Shown one piece after another: positions 46,021-58,089 of a stretch of 64,000 nucleotides of DNA. Location of the stretch: the NCBI RefSeq assembly GCF_021130785.1, contig NW_025777602.1:1-64000 (forward strand), written 5' to 3'. A program made the position numbers and the translations under genes. The stretch's first letter is position 1; every line of letters begins with the position of its first letter. The DNA comes from Homalodisca vitripennis. Its lineage: Eukaryota; Arthropoda; Insecta; Hemiptera; Cicadellidae. The notes under the pieces were generated by a model. It searched no databases, was not told where the DNA came from, and saw nothing but the letters and a program-made list of their open reading frames with translations.

Positions 46021-49000
46021 TTATATATCAAAGTTTCCAAGTTTATTTAATTCGTCTAATATATCAGATTTTGCTTCATAGCCATACGGTACTGTATCGA
46101 TCTTATTTTCTAGGACAATTCTCTTATCATCTTTAGCGTTCAGTGCCAGCTTGTTTATGGTAACAGTGTACAACTCATGTTTATAACTTTTGATGACTGT
46201 CATCTCCCTAAATTCTTCTTTATCTTCGAACAAACATCTCTTCAAGTTTTCGATATTTATTGTTTTATTTACAACGCTTCTCTTAATTCCTTTACACCTA
46301 ACTGGGTTTTTATCTAGATATTTGTACGAGTACATCTTAGACCTTAAACCACAAAATTCTTCTAAAACTTCGCTATTTAACTCATCTTTGAATTTCCCTA
46401 TTACCTTCTTATTTTTAGTAGTGAAACATTCATGATCTTTTGGATAATCACTTGTATCAAAGTCATCTATATTTTCTTTAATAATTTTAAAAGGATCTCG
46501 TTTCAATTCTAGAAAATAACTGTCTGTATCCATGTAACACAGATTCAAATCTGGATCAAACTTCTTTAATTTGTTGTAATAAAACTCGTACATTAGCAAT
46601 TTTGAGAGGTCGAGAACTGAAAATCCTATGTAAATCGGTTTGTTAAATTTAACCTTTTGTTTGTACATGTGACTCGCTATACAGTTGTCGTCAAAGATGT
46701 TAAAGCATTTGAAATTTGTTTTCTTAGCTTGTTTCATTGAAAATTCTTCATTTCCAAGCTTAATATCACATCTGTTTCTCACATTTTCCATAGATTTTCC
46801 AAAAACTGAGTTGTTCATCAGCTTATAAAAGTCCTTTTCAAAGTCGCTTGTAGCTTTGGTTCTCATGTTTGTGTTAAAATCAATGTATTCTTTCATAAAA
46901 GGCTTCTGATCGAATGCAATAACTCTATTCACATGTTTCAAAATCATACCTTGTTCCAAATAGAACTTCAAATTTCTCGAATGAACAACGTATTCAGTTT
47001 TATCCAGTAGAGTTGTGCAAAGTTTGTTTTTAAAATGTTCTGGAGCAAGAGGTAAATCCTTGTGATGTTCGTGTAAATTTTTTGGATATCCAAGATCGAC
47101 TTCGAGAATATAGCCATAATCTTCGTCGCCAGTGAGTTCTAAAATTGTTTCTTGCCACTCTTCTTTTGTATACGTTTTAGGATCCATCCACTTGATATCA
47201 CTAAACGGCAGTTTTTGCATAAGACCATACCCATAAAGGTTGTTTGCATCGAGATAGAGTAAATAGTTTTCGGGCTTTGTCTTATCAAAATCTTTTAAAT
47301 ATTTGTTATTTGCTTTCACATATCGTTTAATACACTGAGAAATGCCTCCGCGAATACCTTTTTCGATCATCAAATACATATTATAATCACTAATTAATTG
47401 TAATTCTATCTTCGTTAATTTTAACATTGCGTCCCATGCGAGACTGGGAGCTGTTAGATAGTGTGCTGGATCAGTTTATAGCAATTCAAACAAATATTCC
47501 TAAAATTTTCAAAGATATCAGCGAGCAATAGAACATCTTGAATGTTATAGAGATCGGAGTAATTTCCTAGATTTTTTACTTTTAATTTGTTCCATACATT
47601 TAAGTAGTGTTGAAAATCTTTCTCAGATATGCTGTCATCTGTCAAAAGTGAATAGAAATCTTGAATTTTCAGCTCTTCTGTGTAATCAAGTTTTTCAATA
47701 CTATCGATAAATTCGTAAGGAAATATACCTTTTCCAGATAGAATTTTAAAGATTTGTTCTTCGTCATTTGGTTGTCTTTCTAGAATTGCGTTCAATATTC
47801 GTCCATCTTGTATAAAATGATTTGTATGTTTGAAGTCTTCTCTCTTTAGATTTTTAGCTAACTTTTCTATAGACGAGGCCATGAATCTGAACGTGTCTAC
47901 AAACGAAAACTTGATGAATTTTCTTGGCTTATCACCTTCGAATTCATAGCCATATCCAGAATTTACAGAATAATTTATATATTTTTCATCGGTGTTTGCA
48001 ATCAAATCAACATTTCCATATTGTTTAGCCAATTCTTTTATGTACAAATGAGTATCGTAATTTGACATATTGTGGCAGAAAACGGGAATATTCTGAGGAA
48101 ATTTCAAATTTAGATTGCAACATGCATGAGCTGCGCCTCGAAACTTGCCGGTTAAATGACAATGATCTCTCACTTTATTATAACTCTTATCTTTCCAACT
48201 ATCAGGAGTAAAACCATACTGAATTGACCCAACATCATAAGCAGACCATTCACAGATATGACAAACGTTTGAATTTTGATACGAAATTTCTTCTTCTTCT
48301 GTCAATTTCATAGGTTTCATGTTCTTAGAATTATATTTTTTCGCTATGTATTTCGATAATTTATTGAGTTCTTCAAACAATTTTGTCGGGACGTTTTTCA
48401 AATCTTCTTCATTTTTTGCTCTATAACATATAGGTTTATACATGCGATTGGTTACATTTGATACTAAATATAGAGTAAAACCGTAAGGAATATGCTTCTG
48501 AATCTTGGTTGTAGTCGATTTTTGCGGATTGTTTTTGCATGTGGGAATCTTCTCTAATATGCTTTCAAAATCCATATAAATAACGTAAGGATGAGAAAAT
48601 TTCTTTTGATAATTAGTAAATGATGTTGTTTGACCAGGAAACGGCATAACTGGTTTACAAACTTCGTGATTTTTACAAATTTCTAAATGGTCTGTTAAAT
48701 CTCCAGATTTGTAGAAATGGCTTAAAACATCTTCTGCATAGAAATTTTTTATTTTTACACTTAGATAACTGAGAAAATACAAGTTTGTTTAAATCTGTTA
48801 TCAAAACATAATGAGATTTTTCATCTTGTTTTACATACAATAAATTGATTTCTAATTTGGCGTCATAAACTTCTGAAATTTGCAACGGAACAATATTGAG
48901 TTTTTCATCAAAACTATAGACATTTACAGACATTTTCGGATAATTATACTTTGCTTTACTGCTTCGTTTTTCAAATAATTGTATATCTTTTAAAGACATT

Positions 49001-49944
49001 GGATACTCGAAACCTGAAAATACCTCGTCATTTACAAATTTTTCATATTGCTTTACACGTTCACAGTCTCTTTCTGGTTTTTTCAATAGCACATCTTATT
49101 GAGTAAATAAAGCAAAAATCATCTCTATTTTTTATATTTATACAAGCTTTTTTTATCTTTGATATTCTTTGGTAAATCGATGTATGATCCTGCATTCATC
49201 ATTTCGTGTTTGTTAAGGCTCAAAACTAGTTGTTTACAAACTTTTAAATGTCCATCCGGAACCTTTATTTGGATTATTCGTTTGTTCTCGATGTGTTAAT
49301 TTATTAAATTGTTTAGAAATAAAGTCGTTTATGTCAAAGATTTCGTCTGCTTTTATAGTAAAGTACATTGGACAAGTTTGTGTTTCACCGTTCACTAAAG
49401 TTCGTTCGTATTCACATTCTAAAGAGAGATAGCCCTTCATATTTTTAACATTTTCTTGAAATTTCTCGATTAAACTCTTAATTTCTGATAGATATTTGTA
49501 AATTGACATGGAATTATCGTTTAAATTTGTTAAAATGTATTGCTTGAAAAGACCGTGTATTGAGGATAAAACTTCTACATCAATGATATTTTCAGGTTTC
49601 TCATTAAGAGTTTTGTCAATTTCTTCGATCATTTCAGACTTAGTTTTATCGTTTGTTTCAATGGACAATTTCTCAGCGATTGATTGAATTTTTTCATCTT
49701 TAAATAGATTGAGATCTTTTTTACTTTCCTTAAAATTTTTCTTTAGTTCACGCAATTTTTCTATATTATACATGTTTTGGTGATCGGCAATTTGATTTTC
49801 TTTAACCCAAGTCCTCAAATAATTTAGTTCTTTTTCATAAATATCTTTATTTTTTAGATGATTTTTCGACTTATAATGACGAGTATAGTGATGTTCGAAA
49901 ATGTCTTTTTTGCAGTACGGGCACTCTATCTTTTTCCGCTCCAT
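46021..49944 (-). CDS. polB: Protein-primed DNA polymerase B (pPolB)
   Basis: Replicates the linear genome using a terminal-protein-type primer. From the N-terminus: a C2H2 finger (CPYC...HHYTRHYKSKNH) and coiled coil in 49234-49944, a GSGW and DDFCFIYSIRCAI block, a second finger (CRRC / HLEIC), then exonuclease motifs YMDFES, CHNMSNYDTHLY and YNIQDVLLLAD in 47454-48782. Polymerase motifs DANNLYGYGLMQ (A), KLMNNSVFGK (B) and YMDTDSYF (C) are in 46021-47427. All catalytic residues are kept. Five single-base frame changes, near 49240, 49126, 49080, 48725 and 47475, break it. The ATG 49944 follows CTTTAAAT; the stop overlaps the integrase start. Roughly 1,300 residues, normal for the family. 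Confidence 0.95.
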
Positions 49945-50064
49945 ATTTAAAGAGCAAAAATTTGAATCTGCCAAGTTTTACTATTTAGTAAAATATCTTT
50001 TTATTAAGCTGAAAAATAGCAATAATTCAGTAGATTTCTAAGGATTTTTATCAAAATTTGATAA

Positions 50065-50308
50065 AAATTAGCACAATTATGTAGAAACAGCGTTAAATGG
50101 TTCTATTTATATAGGAAAAATTTAAAGATTTTGATACAAATCAGCAGAATTTATGATTTAACAGCGTTAGATTCTTCTATTTATATAGGGAAAAATTTGT
50201 ATAACTCAGACTTTGAAAAGTGGAGAATTTTACTAGAATTTGACACAAATCAGCACAAATTGTAGTAAAACAGCTGTAGATTGTTCTATTTAGATAGGAA
50301 AAGAATTT
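50065..50308. repeat. Three-unit array of promoter-like repeats
   Basis: Units of about 60 bp at 50065-50123, 50138-50198 and 50247-50308. Each contains an AAATCAGCAC-like start, an ACAGC(G/T)GTTAGATT-like core and TTCTATTTATATAGG near the end. Read on the minus strand the last part is CCTATATAAATAGAA, the gene-start motif with ATA in place of ATG. The core is shared with the terminal repeat (AGTAAAACAGCTATAGATT at 50950). Confidence 0.8.
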
Positions 50309-50466
50309 ATTTAGAGATTTTCTAAATTTCAAATTTTTAGTGATTTTTCGAGAAATTTCGTTCAAATTATCAACTTTTAAGCTAAAAATCCGCAATAATT
50401 AGAGATATTTCAGTAGATTTTTAGGATTTTTTAAAAACTCTAGTATGTATGCACCTTAAGAGCTGT

Positions 50467-50504
50467 GGTTTTGACCCTAAAAACACGTTTTTAGGGTCAA
50501 AACC
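50467..50504. repeat. Perfect 18-bp-arm hairpin
   Basis: Arms GGTTTTGACCCTAAAAAC and GTTTTTAGGGTCAAAACC with AC between. It lies 80 bases upstream of the OB-fold gene and 400 bases from the right terminal repeat. Could act as an attenuator, binding site or replication signal; nothing in the sequence decides which. Confidence 0.9.
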
Positions 50505-50584
50505 CCGGTTTTTTGTGTATTTTGGAAGTATAGTGTTGATTTTTCACCTTAAAAGTGTAGAAGTATTAATTTTTTTCTATGTAA

Positions 50585-50890
50585 ATGGCACTGTTACAAG
50601 AGTTGAATAAGGTTGGTGATTTAAAGTTCAAAGAATACAAGAGATTAATAGAATTAGAAGAAAATAAGAAATACAAAATTGTGAATTTGGAGAAAATGAA
50701 AGATAAATTCGGGTTTACAATAATTGCCGAGTTGGAAGATTGTAAAGTACACTTGCCAAACAGATTTTTGACTGTTTTGGATGAAAAAAAGATTAAAGAA
50801 TTGAACAAAAATGAAAAATTACACTTGGTTGTTACTGGAAAGAAGACTATTAAAGATAAAGACTGTGTTACAATTAACTTCGTGGAATAA
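50585..50890 (+). CDS. Small putative OB-fold / ssDNA-binding protein
   Basis: 101 residues, intact. The centre has the alternating pattern YKIVNLEKMKDKFG, FTIIAELEDCKVHLPNRF and KLHLVVTGKKTI, typical of a five-stranded OB barrel; similar short proteins recur in arthropod Polintons, from memory. A role in coating single-stranded DNA during protein-primed replication is inferred, supported by its place across a control region from the polymerase gene. The ATG follows TTTTTTCTATGTAA, and the stop lies ten bases before the right terminal repeat. Confidence 0.6.
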   Translation: MALLQELNKVGDLKFKEYKRLIELEENKKYKIVNLEKMKDKFGFTIIAELEDCKVHLPNRFLTVLDEKKIKELNKNEKLHLVVTGKKTIKDKDCVTINFVE

Positions 50891-50899
50891 AGATTTCGA

Positions 50900-51099
50900 A
50901 GATTTCTGGATTTTTTCATTAAAACAGCTTAAGAAATTAGAAGCCTACAATGAACAGTAAAACAGCTATAGATTCGGTTATTTTACATTCGTGATTTACT
51001 GTTTGATTTCTCAGATTTGTTTATGGTTCAATGGACAGTATTTTACATTGATTTTCTGTCTGTCCCAAAAGTGCGCTAGAACCCTCATATTCATATCTA

Positions 51100-51101
<2 letters not shown>
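50900..51101 (-). repeat. Right terminal inverted repeat
   Basis: Inverted copy of 35450-35639, ending CATATCTACT next to a TA run. The OB-fold candidate gene stops at 50890, ten bases before it. It contains AGTAAAACAGCTATAGATT, which is also the core of the small repeat array at 50065-50308. Confidence 0.95.

Positions 51102-51149
<48 letters not shown>
51102..51149. repeat. (TA)n at right insertion flank
   Basis: Pure TA run directly after the CT that closes the Polinton. Confidence 0.95.
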
Positions 51150-51152
<3 letters not shown>

Positions 51153-51440
51153 CTTTTTTAAAAAGTATTTTACCTCATGACACATACTTATGTTACATTA
51201 ACACCTATTGATGTGAATACGGGTATGCTGTAGAATCACATCTGCAGTGCGGCAGCAAGTACAATCTCATCAGTTGTAATACGTTCGCTCATGTCAGAGA
51301 AACCGCTTCATTATTAGTCATCAAAGTCACCATTACTATACTATATTTTCACTTGTGTCTAACTAAAATCAGATGAAATTTAAGTACTTTCACAAACTGT
51401 GAAATTACAAACCAAGGGTGTTACAAATTACTTAATTTCT

Positions 51441-51890
51441 AATACCCATTGCAGAATACGCTAGTCCAGTGTGGTTTCCATACTCTATTGGCTCCCTTAT
51501 GAGATTAGAGGCTCTACAGCACCGATCCACAGCGGCTGGTTGGGGTCTGGCTTGGATATGTCTACTTGTAGGTTTCCGTTGACGACATCGCCAGAGGACA
51601 TCACCTTCCATCTCTCGCTCAGCACCGTGAAAGAGGGTGATGTTCTGCTTCTTCGGAAGATCGTTAATGGCTAGGTGTAGTGTACAGATCTCCTGGCCGA
51701 GATTGAAGTCGGAGTCCCGACCTCAAACAATTGATCTCGCAAACGTCTTGGTTGTAGGCATCACTCCACCAACTTTGACTACAATAATCCTTAAGCAAGA
51801 TTCTCCCGATTGTATATTAAAATTATCTGTGGATTTCATATTGTCCGAGACAGTATCCATGATTTAACTGTATTTTCCTCTTGCAAAAAT
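51441..51890 (+). mobile_element. 3' fragment of a non-LTR retrotransposon
   Basis: Encodes, with frame changes, the region just after an RT domain: IPIAEYASPVWFPYSIGSL and LEALQHRST near 51445-51540, then a segment with EGDVLLLRKIVNG at 51636-51674. These recur in the C-terminal part of Jockey/CR1-like ORF2 proteins. GC content is higher than the surroundings. It is not the same family as the LINE at 25738, judging by sequence. The RT core and endonuclease are absent. Confidence 0.7.
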
Positions 51891-51899
51891 TTTTAGTAT

Positions 51900-54800
51900 C
51901 AAGTTAAATCCTAGCTTATAAGCAGAGTACTTAAATTCATTATTTCAAGTCAGTCCTTAGTTAGCTTAAATTTTTATTTTTGTATTAAATATTTATTTTA
52001 GTTTATCACTTATGTTTTAATATTTATAAAAAAAATATAATGTTCAAATTTGAGATTTAATGTTGATATTAATGTTAATTTTATTTTTATATGCACACTA
52101 ACTTGTACTTTTTGTTATATTTGTTGTACAAACTAGACATATTTAATTGCGACTACATGCCTTACTTCAACTTACATCAGAACTAAATTATCGTATTTAT
52201 TACTTAAAAAAATATTATTTGTATAAGCATTTTTGTTTAAAAATGTGTGCACTGGTATTTGCATGTAAATTTTTTATAATTGCTGCTGTCGTTGGGAAAC
52301 AATAAAAAATACGATCATTACCTACTAGGAGAGGAATATAATCAATTCGCGTTTATTGTTTCCTAACATGCGAGTTCCTGAATCATTGAACGCACAATTA
52401 AATGATATCAGAGTTATATAATGTCTTATGAGACATACAGTATGATGTTTACGTATCTATTACAAACGGAATTAAAATTAGTAATGAATTATGCCAGATA
52501 CTACTTATTCCGGCTGCAGATTTATTGAAAGTTCTTTATGTTGTTGTAATAAATCGAAAGTAATAATACCTCACAGGAGTTATTATTTTCCTAAGTTACG
52601 ACTTTAAAATTAAACCAATGATACGTTTACAGTTTTATACTACTTTAAAATTCAGATAATAACTTCAAGCATTAATTATACAACACAAACACACATACTC
52701 TCCTGGTTGTACAGCTTACGTCATAGAGATTTAAATCAATTGTATAGACAAACATATTATTATTATTTTTGAAATTGTCACATGTGTAACATCCTACAAT
52801 TCCTCGTCTTGACTCTGAGCAGTAACGTTATTCACCGGAAAACACTCCATCATTTCAAAACCGGTAAAGTTAAGACAACTGTATTTCAACTCGTGGCATT
52901 ATATACTTCTTTTATAAAGGAAAGTTAACATTCCTTTTTAATTCTTAGTTTACTCATAAAAATATAATCTAAGCCATGGTTAAATGATATGTATATTTTA
53001 TAGTAACATATGAATATTACCTCTAGAATAAATTAAAAAAGTAAATATGTTGTCTTAAAATTTGTCTAAAGTATTTTAAACTAAATTAAACAGAATTAAT
53101 AACCCATTCGCAAAATTATTTCAGAAGGAAATGTATGGTTGAAATTACTTTAGCTCTCACGTATTTATGATACCAAAAATAGTTAATAAATTTATTTTGG
53201 TCTACCAATTTATTCTTTATTTAATAATGTATTAGTAATTATTATATGGTTTTAAAACACAAACACATTTTTTATTTACTAACTATAACTTAAAATACTA
53301 TAAACTAAAACTTAAAATAAATTATATTAATTACAGTATTAAGAAACATTTTATTGTTTGTTAAAACTTTTCTCTTGCTAGCACTTTCCGAAAAATTTTA
53401 CATAACTTATCAAATATGACCCCTAAACCACAAAACTTCTCCAGTTTTAAAACTGATTTATACTTTTTGAAACGAAAATCCCAACAATTCCTTATTTATG
53501 GACCTACAGAAAATTTATACATAAGTATATTTTGAAAATATAATAGTACGAAAAAATTTTAAAAGTGCATTTAAATATGTTCAACTGAGAAGCTACAGCA
53601 GTAAAAATCTACTTACGAAGCTTGTATTCCACTTTGGGTATAAGAAGTGGGGTACAGAATCCGAGTTTCATGCTACGCTTTAATCTTCAATATACCTACA
53701 CTGGGGCCATATAAATCTGCACAGTACATCAGATGATTTAAAAGAAAGTGTTTAGAAAATATACGCACCCACCCACAAAGACGTGAACTTGAATGTCACA
53801 ATTTACTAATAATATTTACGATTTGGATACGCCCAAAACGGGAACCATTCAGCTCGTTCCTTTTGTCTGTACCCTCGACCCTAGGTATTCTCTTGGTTCT
53901 TAATACCTATTCGCTGTATGGATTGGTTCAATGTATGAGATTAATGTGAATGCAACCAATTAGAATCGAATCCTTTACCATCTACAAATGGACGCGATGA
54001 AATCTCAGTGATATTCTGTTATGAACAATTGTATTTAGAGTCGTTAAATATTTTGCTATTCCATTTGCTGTATTCCCGGACGTACTGAGCTTATTTGTTT
54101 TCTCATTTTAGTCACAGAGACATGTGTGAGTGCATATAGTTAGTTCATTATCTAAAAATAATTCACTTCTCTACTAACAAAATCATTATTTCTTTATTAG
54201 TTATATAAATGCATAAAAAAAATATTCGTGCTGAATGAAATACGTTACATATCTCACATTGTTTTTTAAGTGTACATGAATTGATTGTACCACGTGTGCA
54301 TAATGTATGTCAATTTAATCTATTAGGACTTTAGACTCATACCTTTCCAATAAATATTGAATAGTCAATGCAATTAGTACCGTACTAAACTATTCAAAAG
54401 GGATGGTAATAATTATATCCAGTCTACACCTCTCTATTTTTCCACCACCACTCTGCTATGATAAACAATGTGTTGTTTATTTAAAATATCACAATGAGTT
54501 GCGTTCTTTGATAAACGGTCTGTTTCTGAGCCATGGTGTTCGGTTGTTAATTTTCAAAAACATTGCATAATTATTAAATTATCAGAACAATTATATTTTG
54601 TATTCATTAAAAGTCTGCTTAAGTTTGAAATTTCTGTATTATCATTAGTGCACTAGCTTCTTGTTAGCTTCTTTACATACGTAAAATAAGACTTTAAAAT
54701 ACTCAACAATGTCATTACAAAGTGCGAAGTAAACCTTTTGAGGCCTAAAAAATCAATAATATAAAGTTTTAACGCATATGTATATAAAAAGCTCATAAGC

Positions 54801-56410
54801 TTTATAAAGCTTGATAAAGAATCCACTTACGCATGTACGTAACCAAAAATAATAAAGAGTTTTGAATAAATTTATTCGGTAATTCATCGTTTTTAAGAAT
54901 TTGAGTTCTTCTATTATATACCAATATTTAAATATTTCTATATAGTTTTTGTGGCAGTTAAATCTTTCCAATATTTACAAAAAATTTCATTTAAAAAGTT
55001 GCTATAGCCATGCAGTATAGAGCATGCGGATTGATAGGATAAAACTTAAAAATTAAAGTGGTAGTAAAACAATAAATCGTGACTGGTAAATTTCAACTAT
55101 TAAACTGTAAGCAATATAACTTATACAATGAAATACAATTCATTTTTAGAAATAAAACTTTTTAAAGCTTTATTAAAATACATATTGTGATGCGCGTCTG
55201 TGTGCGTATAAATGTGGTTTAAAAAAATCTAACTAATACTCGTATTTCACAAATTTTATGAGGTTTCTATTAATAAAGGAATAAACATAATGAGGTATGA
55301 GTGTAGGTACTCACAGTACCTCTGTCATTGTTGAACTGATTACACAAAGTCCCCTGGGGAAGTCATCTGGTTGACCTGAATAGTTACTGAGCTATCCATC
55401 CCTTGTGAATTGTGAACCCAAGAATTTTCAGAATTCTTGTAGTCTATTATTGCACAAAATCCCCAAATGTTATTTGAAGTGTTTAATTGTAAATCAAAAA
55501 CTAAATAACATCTATGTATTTCGACTCTTAATACTTTGCGAAATAAAACTTTCTAACATCGATATTATTAAAATTATTCTTCCTCAAACATTTTTATTTT
55601 GAATCATTAGTACGGCTAGACTTAAAACTCTTAAACTACTATTATTGTATGTCTGAATATGGTTTTTGAAAAACTCGATATGACAGTTGTCTCTTGTAAA
55701 TAAATACAATTTTTTAATTTTACTCGTAAAGCAATATGCCTCCGGTATATCAGTATTATATTCAACTATTTCTGGCAGTACTGCGTCAAAATATCACGCA
55801 TGTTGTCTATATAGTTTGACCTCAGATAACAAAAACTATGATAGAACCTTTACTTGTCCATGGTTCCATATCCCCAGACTAAAAAGCTTTCTATACCTTT
55901 GGTATTACATAAATCGTGTTATTATATTATACAGAACAAAAGATAAACGTTCGTATGAAATAAAGTTCGCCAACATAATGCCTTACATATATACGGGCCA
56001 TGCTGTGGGACGTAAGACCTTTCTCCTACTAGGTAGCAAAAGGTATTGTGAGTAAAATTGGATTAAAATCATGTAATAAACTTTATATTAATTAATTTTT
56101 TGAATGTTATATGGTTATTAAACCATTAATAAATTTACCATTTATGAGAATTTAAGGATTTGGTTTTTACTTTAATAAGATTTGCCAAATGCGTTTTACA
56201 ATTCTACGTAATTGATGACTTAGGTATATTTACGAATGATTACAAAATCGATCAATATAATGCATATGGTATAAATATATAGCCTGATAATATTTGATCA
56301 CACAAATCACTCAGTCTTGTCAAGTTCACATTTAACTTTCTGTTGTTCCATATCAATTAACTCTTACGTTATAAACACTGTGTCAGTAGGCCTAGGCATT
56401 CTTAAATGGT
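51900..56410. other. No gene recognised
   Basis: 4.5 kb of AT-rich DNA. A plus-strand frame at 55687-56055 (122 residues) has no family motif and ordinary intergenic composition. Confidence 0.55.
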
Positions 56411-56413
56411 GTG

Positions 56414-56415
<2 letters not shown>

Positions 56416-56511
<96 letters not shown>

Positions 56512-56547
56512 AAGAGAGAGAGAGAATGAGAGAGAGAGAGAGAGAGA
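56416..56547. repeat. (GA)n microsatellite
   Basis: About 130 bases of GA with a few AATGAG and GGA interruptions; second long GA tract in the window after 17345-17538. Confidence 0.95.
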
Positions 56548-57369
56548 ATTTTATAAAGCCATATTCTGGATTCTTATTACGTATAGTTAAAAACTATTTC
56601 AAATAGCGTTGAAATTATTAACCATATAAATCTCTTTTTAAGCTCTGTGATGTTGTGCTATGTCATTTTATAAATTCAAAACACATCACTTCGTTGCTAT
56701 ATACAGTAAATCTCTAAGATAAACAGAGCATATGAATCAGACTGTATCTGCAAAGACAGTTTTGTGCAATGTTTGCTAAAATAATTATGATATTTCTCTC
56801 TAGTATTTACTTATCCTAGACGATCAATGACGTACGGTTATATCACCGTTTACATCTACTTGTGTAACTGCTCAAAGCTAAGACTACCGACCAAATACAT
56901 AAATATAATTAGAGGAGAAAGTTTATATAGCGTTTGGGATATTCCAATTTGACACTGTACTAATGTTGACTAAAGTGATACACAATTACAGTGATAGTGT
57001 GGGGTTTTGTAGATAAAGTACAATCGTCATTGCTTTACACGGTTTGTGTGAAATGTGCAACTACATACTTTAATTTATTTAGACTTCACCTTGGATATTT
57101 ATGAATATATTGTTAGTTAGAAATTGATTCCTATACAGATTCGTTACATTTTTACATCGGTTACTGTATGGGATAATATGTGCTTTCATCCAACGACGAG
57201 TTGATCCTATGGACGGATATAACCATCATTGATATCGATATTTTTTATATTGAAAACTTTTGCGATACATAAAATGTCAAGACTATCTTAATATGTTCTA
57301 AAGATATACTAATTACAGATCTTCAGTATATTTTGTCATTTTATATAAAATTAATTTCTTGCAATTTTT

Positions 57370-58055
57370 AACTGCACTATTTGACATGTTTTGTATCCTT
57401 GGCCAGAATAATGAACCCCTCAACTAGTAACCTTTTTTTGAGTATTACACAATAATGGATATCATAATGCTTTTATTCATTTACCGGTCTACTAACCTAT
57501 GCATTTTTTCTTTTTCTTTTCTTGTTTGAAAGAGAACTTTTAGGAATGAAATTTAGATGAGAGGATTTGTTTGTTTAAATCATTTACAACATATCCAGGT
57601 TATTATAGTCTTTAGGTGTGTTTTGGCCCGTTATTAAGATCCTAGGTGGCTACGAGGAGTGACCGAAAAACTTTAGTAGCATATTTTTAATTAATAATTA
57701 AATCCATACAGTTAGAAACAAGTATAAGAATTGTACTTGTTTGTTTTGGCATTTGTCAATCGAAATGGTGTAAATGCATAGGATATTTTTTGACACGTTA
57801 ATTTAATTCCAACTGCTTACATACAATTTGATTTTCAAAATTGATATCATTTGATATTAGGTATCTCTGATTCCAAAACGATGCAAAATCTCGTTTTCAG
57901 ATTATTCGTAGTCGACTGTCATCTCTTCCGAAAAACACGTATTCCAGTTTCCAGAATTAAAACTGTGCTACTTGTTATTGTGATTATTATTATATATACA
58001 GCAGTAAAACTGATATTATTCCAAATGCATACTCACAGAGGGGCTAGCCTCAGCA
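57370..58055. repeat. Dispersed repeat R1, copy 3 (left of piggyBac)
   Basis: 57380-57680 resembles 2200-2500, with the GGTCTACT...CTATGCATTT and TCTTTAGG words in order. The match weakens towards 58055, where the piggyBac element begins. Confidence 0.5.
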
Positions 58056-58071
58056 CCCTAGAACGGCAACA

Positions 58072-58089
58072 GGGGTTACGCGTAACCCC
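58072..58089. repeat. Left subterminal palindrome of piggyBac
   Basis: GGGGTTACGCGTAACCCC, perfect 18-bp palindrome, 16 bases inside the left end. A partial inverted copy, GGGGTGACGTATAACCCC, lies at 58235-58252. Confidence 0.9.

Larger units (their letters stand above)
49980..50584. other. Polinton intergenic control region
   Basis: 600 bases between the divergent polymerase and OB-fold genes without a convincing frame. It holds the three-unit promoter-like array, an 18-bp-arm hairpin and the OB-fold gene's TTTTTTCTATGTAA start motif (50571-50584). Confidence 0.65.
35450..51101. mobile_element. Polinton/Maverick (adintovirus-like) element
   Basis: Bounded by inverted repeats of about 190 and 202 bp that begin AGTAGATATG and end CATATCTACT. 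Inside lie the hallmark genes: protein-primed DNA polymerase B, retroviral-type integrase, A32-like ATPase, adenain-like protease, major and minor capsid proteins. Extra genes encode a PLA2-like protein, a core protein, a fibre candidate, a BRO protein and several zinc ribbons. Gene packing is virus-like, with overlaps or gaps of a few bases. The combination with PLA2 and core genes fits the animal adintovirus branch of Polintons. Many genes carry single-base frame changes (see findings), so whether the element can move is open. Confidence 0.95.

Noticed and set aside
50177..50395. Minus-strand frame in the Polinton control region
   Set aside because: Runs across the repeat array, lacks the gene-start motif at its ATG and has no recognised domain.
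35450..51101. Free virus or bacterial contaminant rather than an insertion
   Set aside because: The ends are defined, the flanks continue as arthropod-like repeat DNA and an integrase is encoded; an integrated element explains all of it.
55687..56055. 122-residue plus-strand frame
   Set aside because: Composition equals the intergenic background and no motif is seen; long frames of this size occur by chance here.
56317..56529. Arg/Glu-rich open frame
   Set aside because: Runs through the GA microsatellite; repeat artefact.
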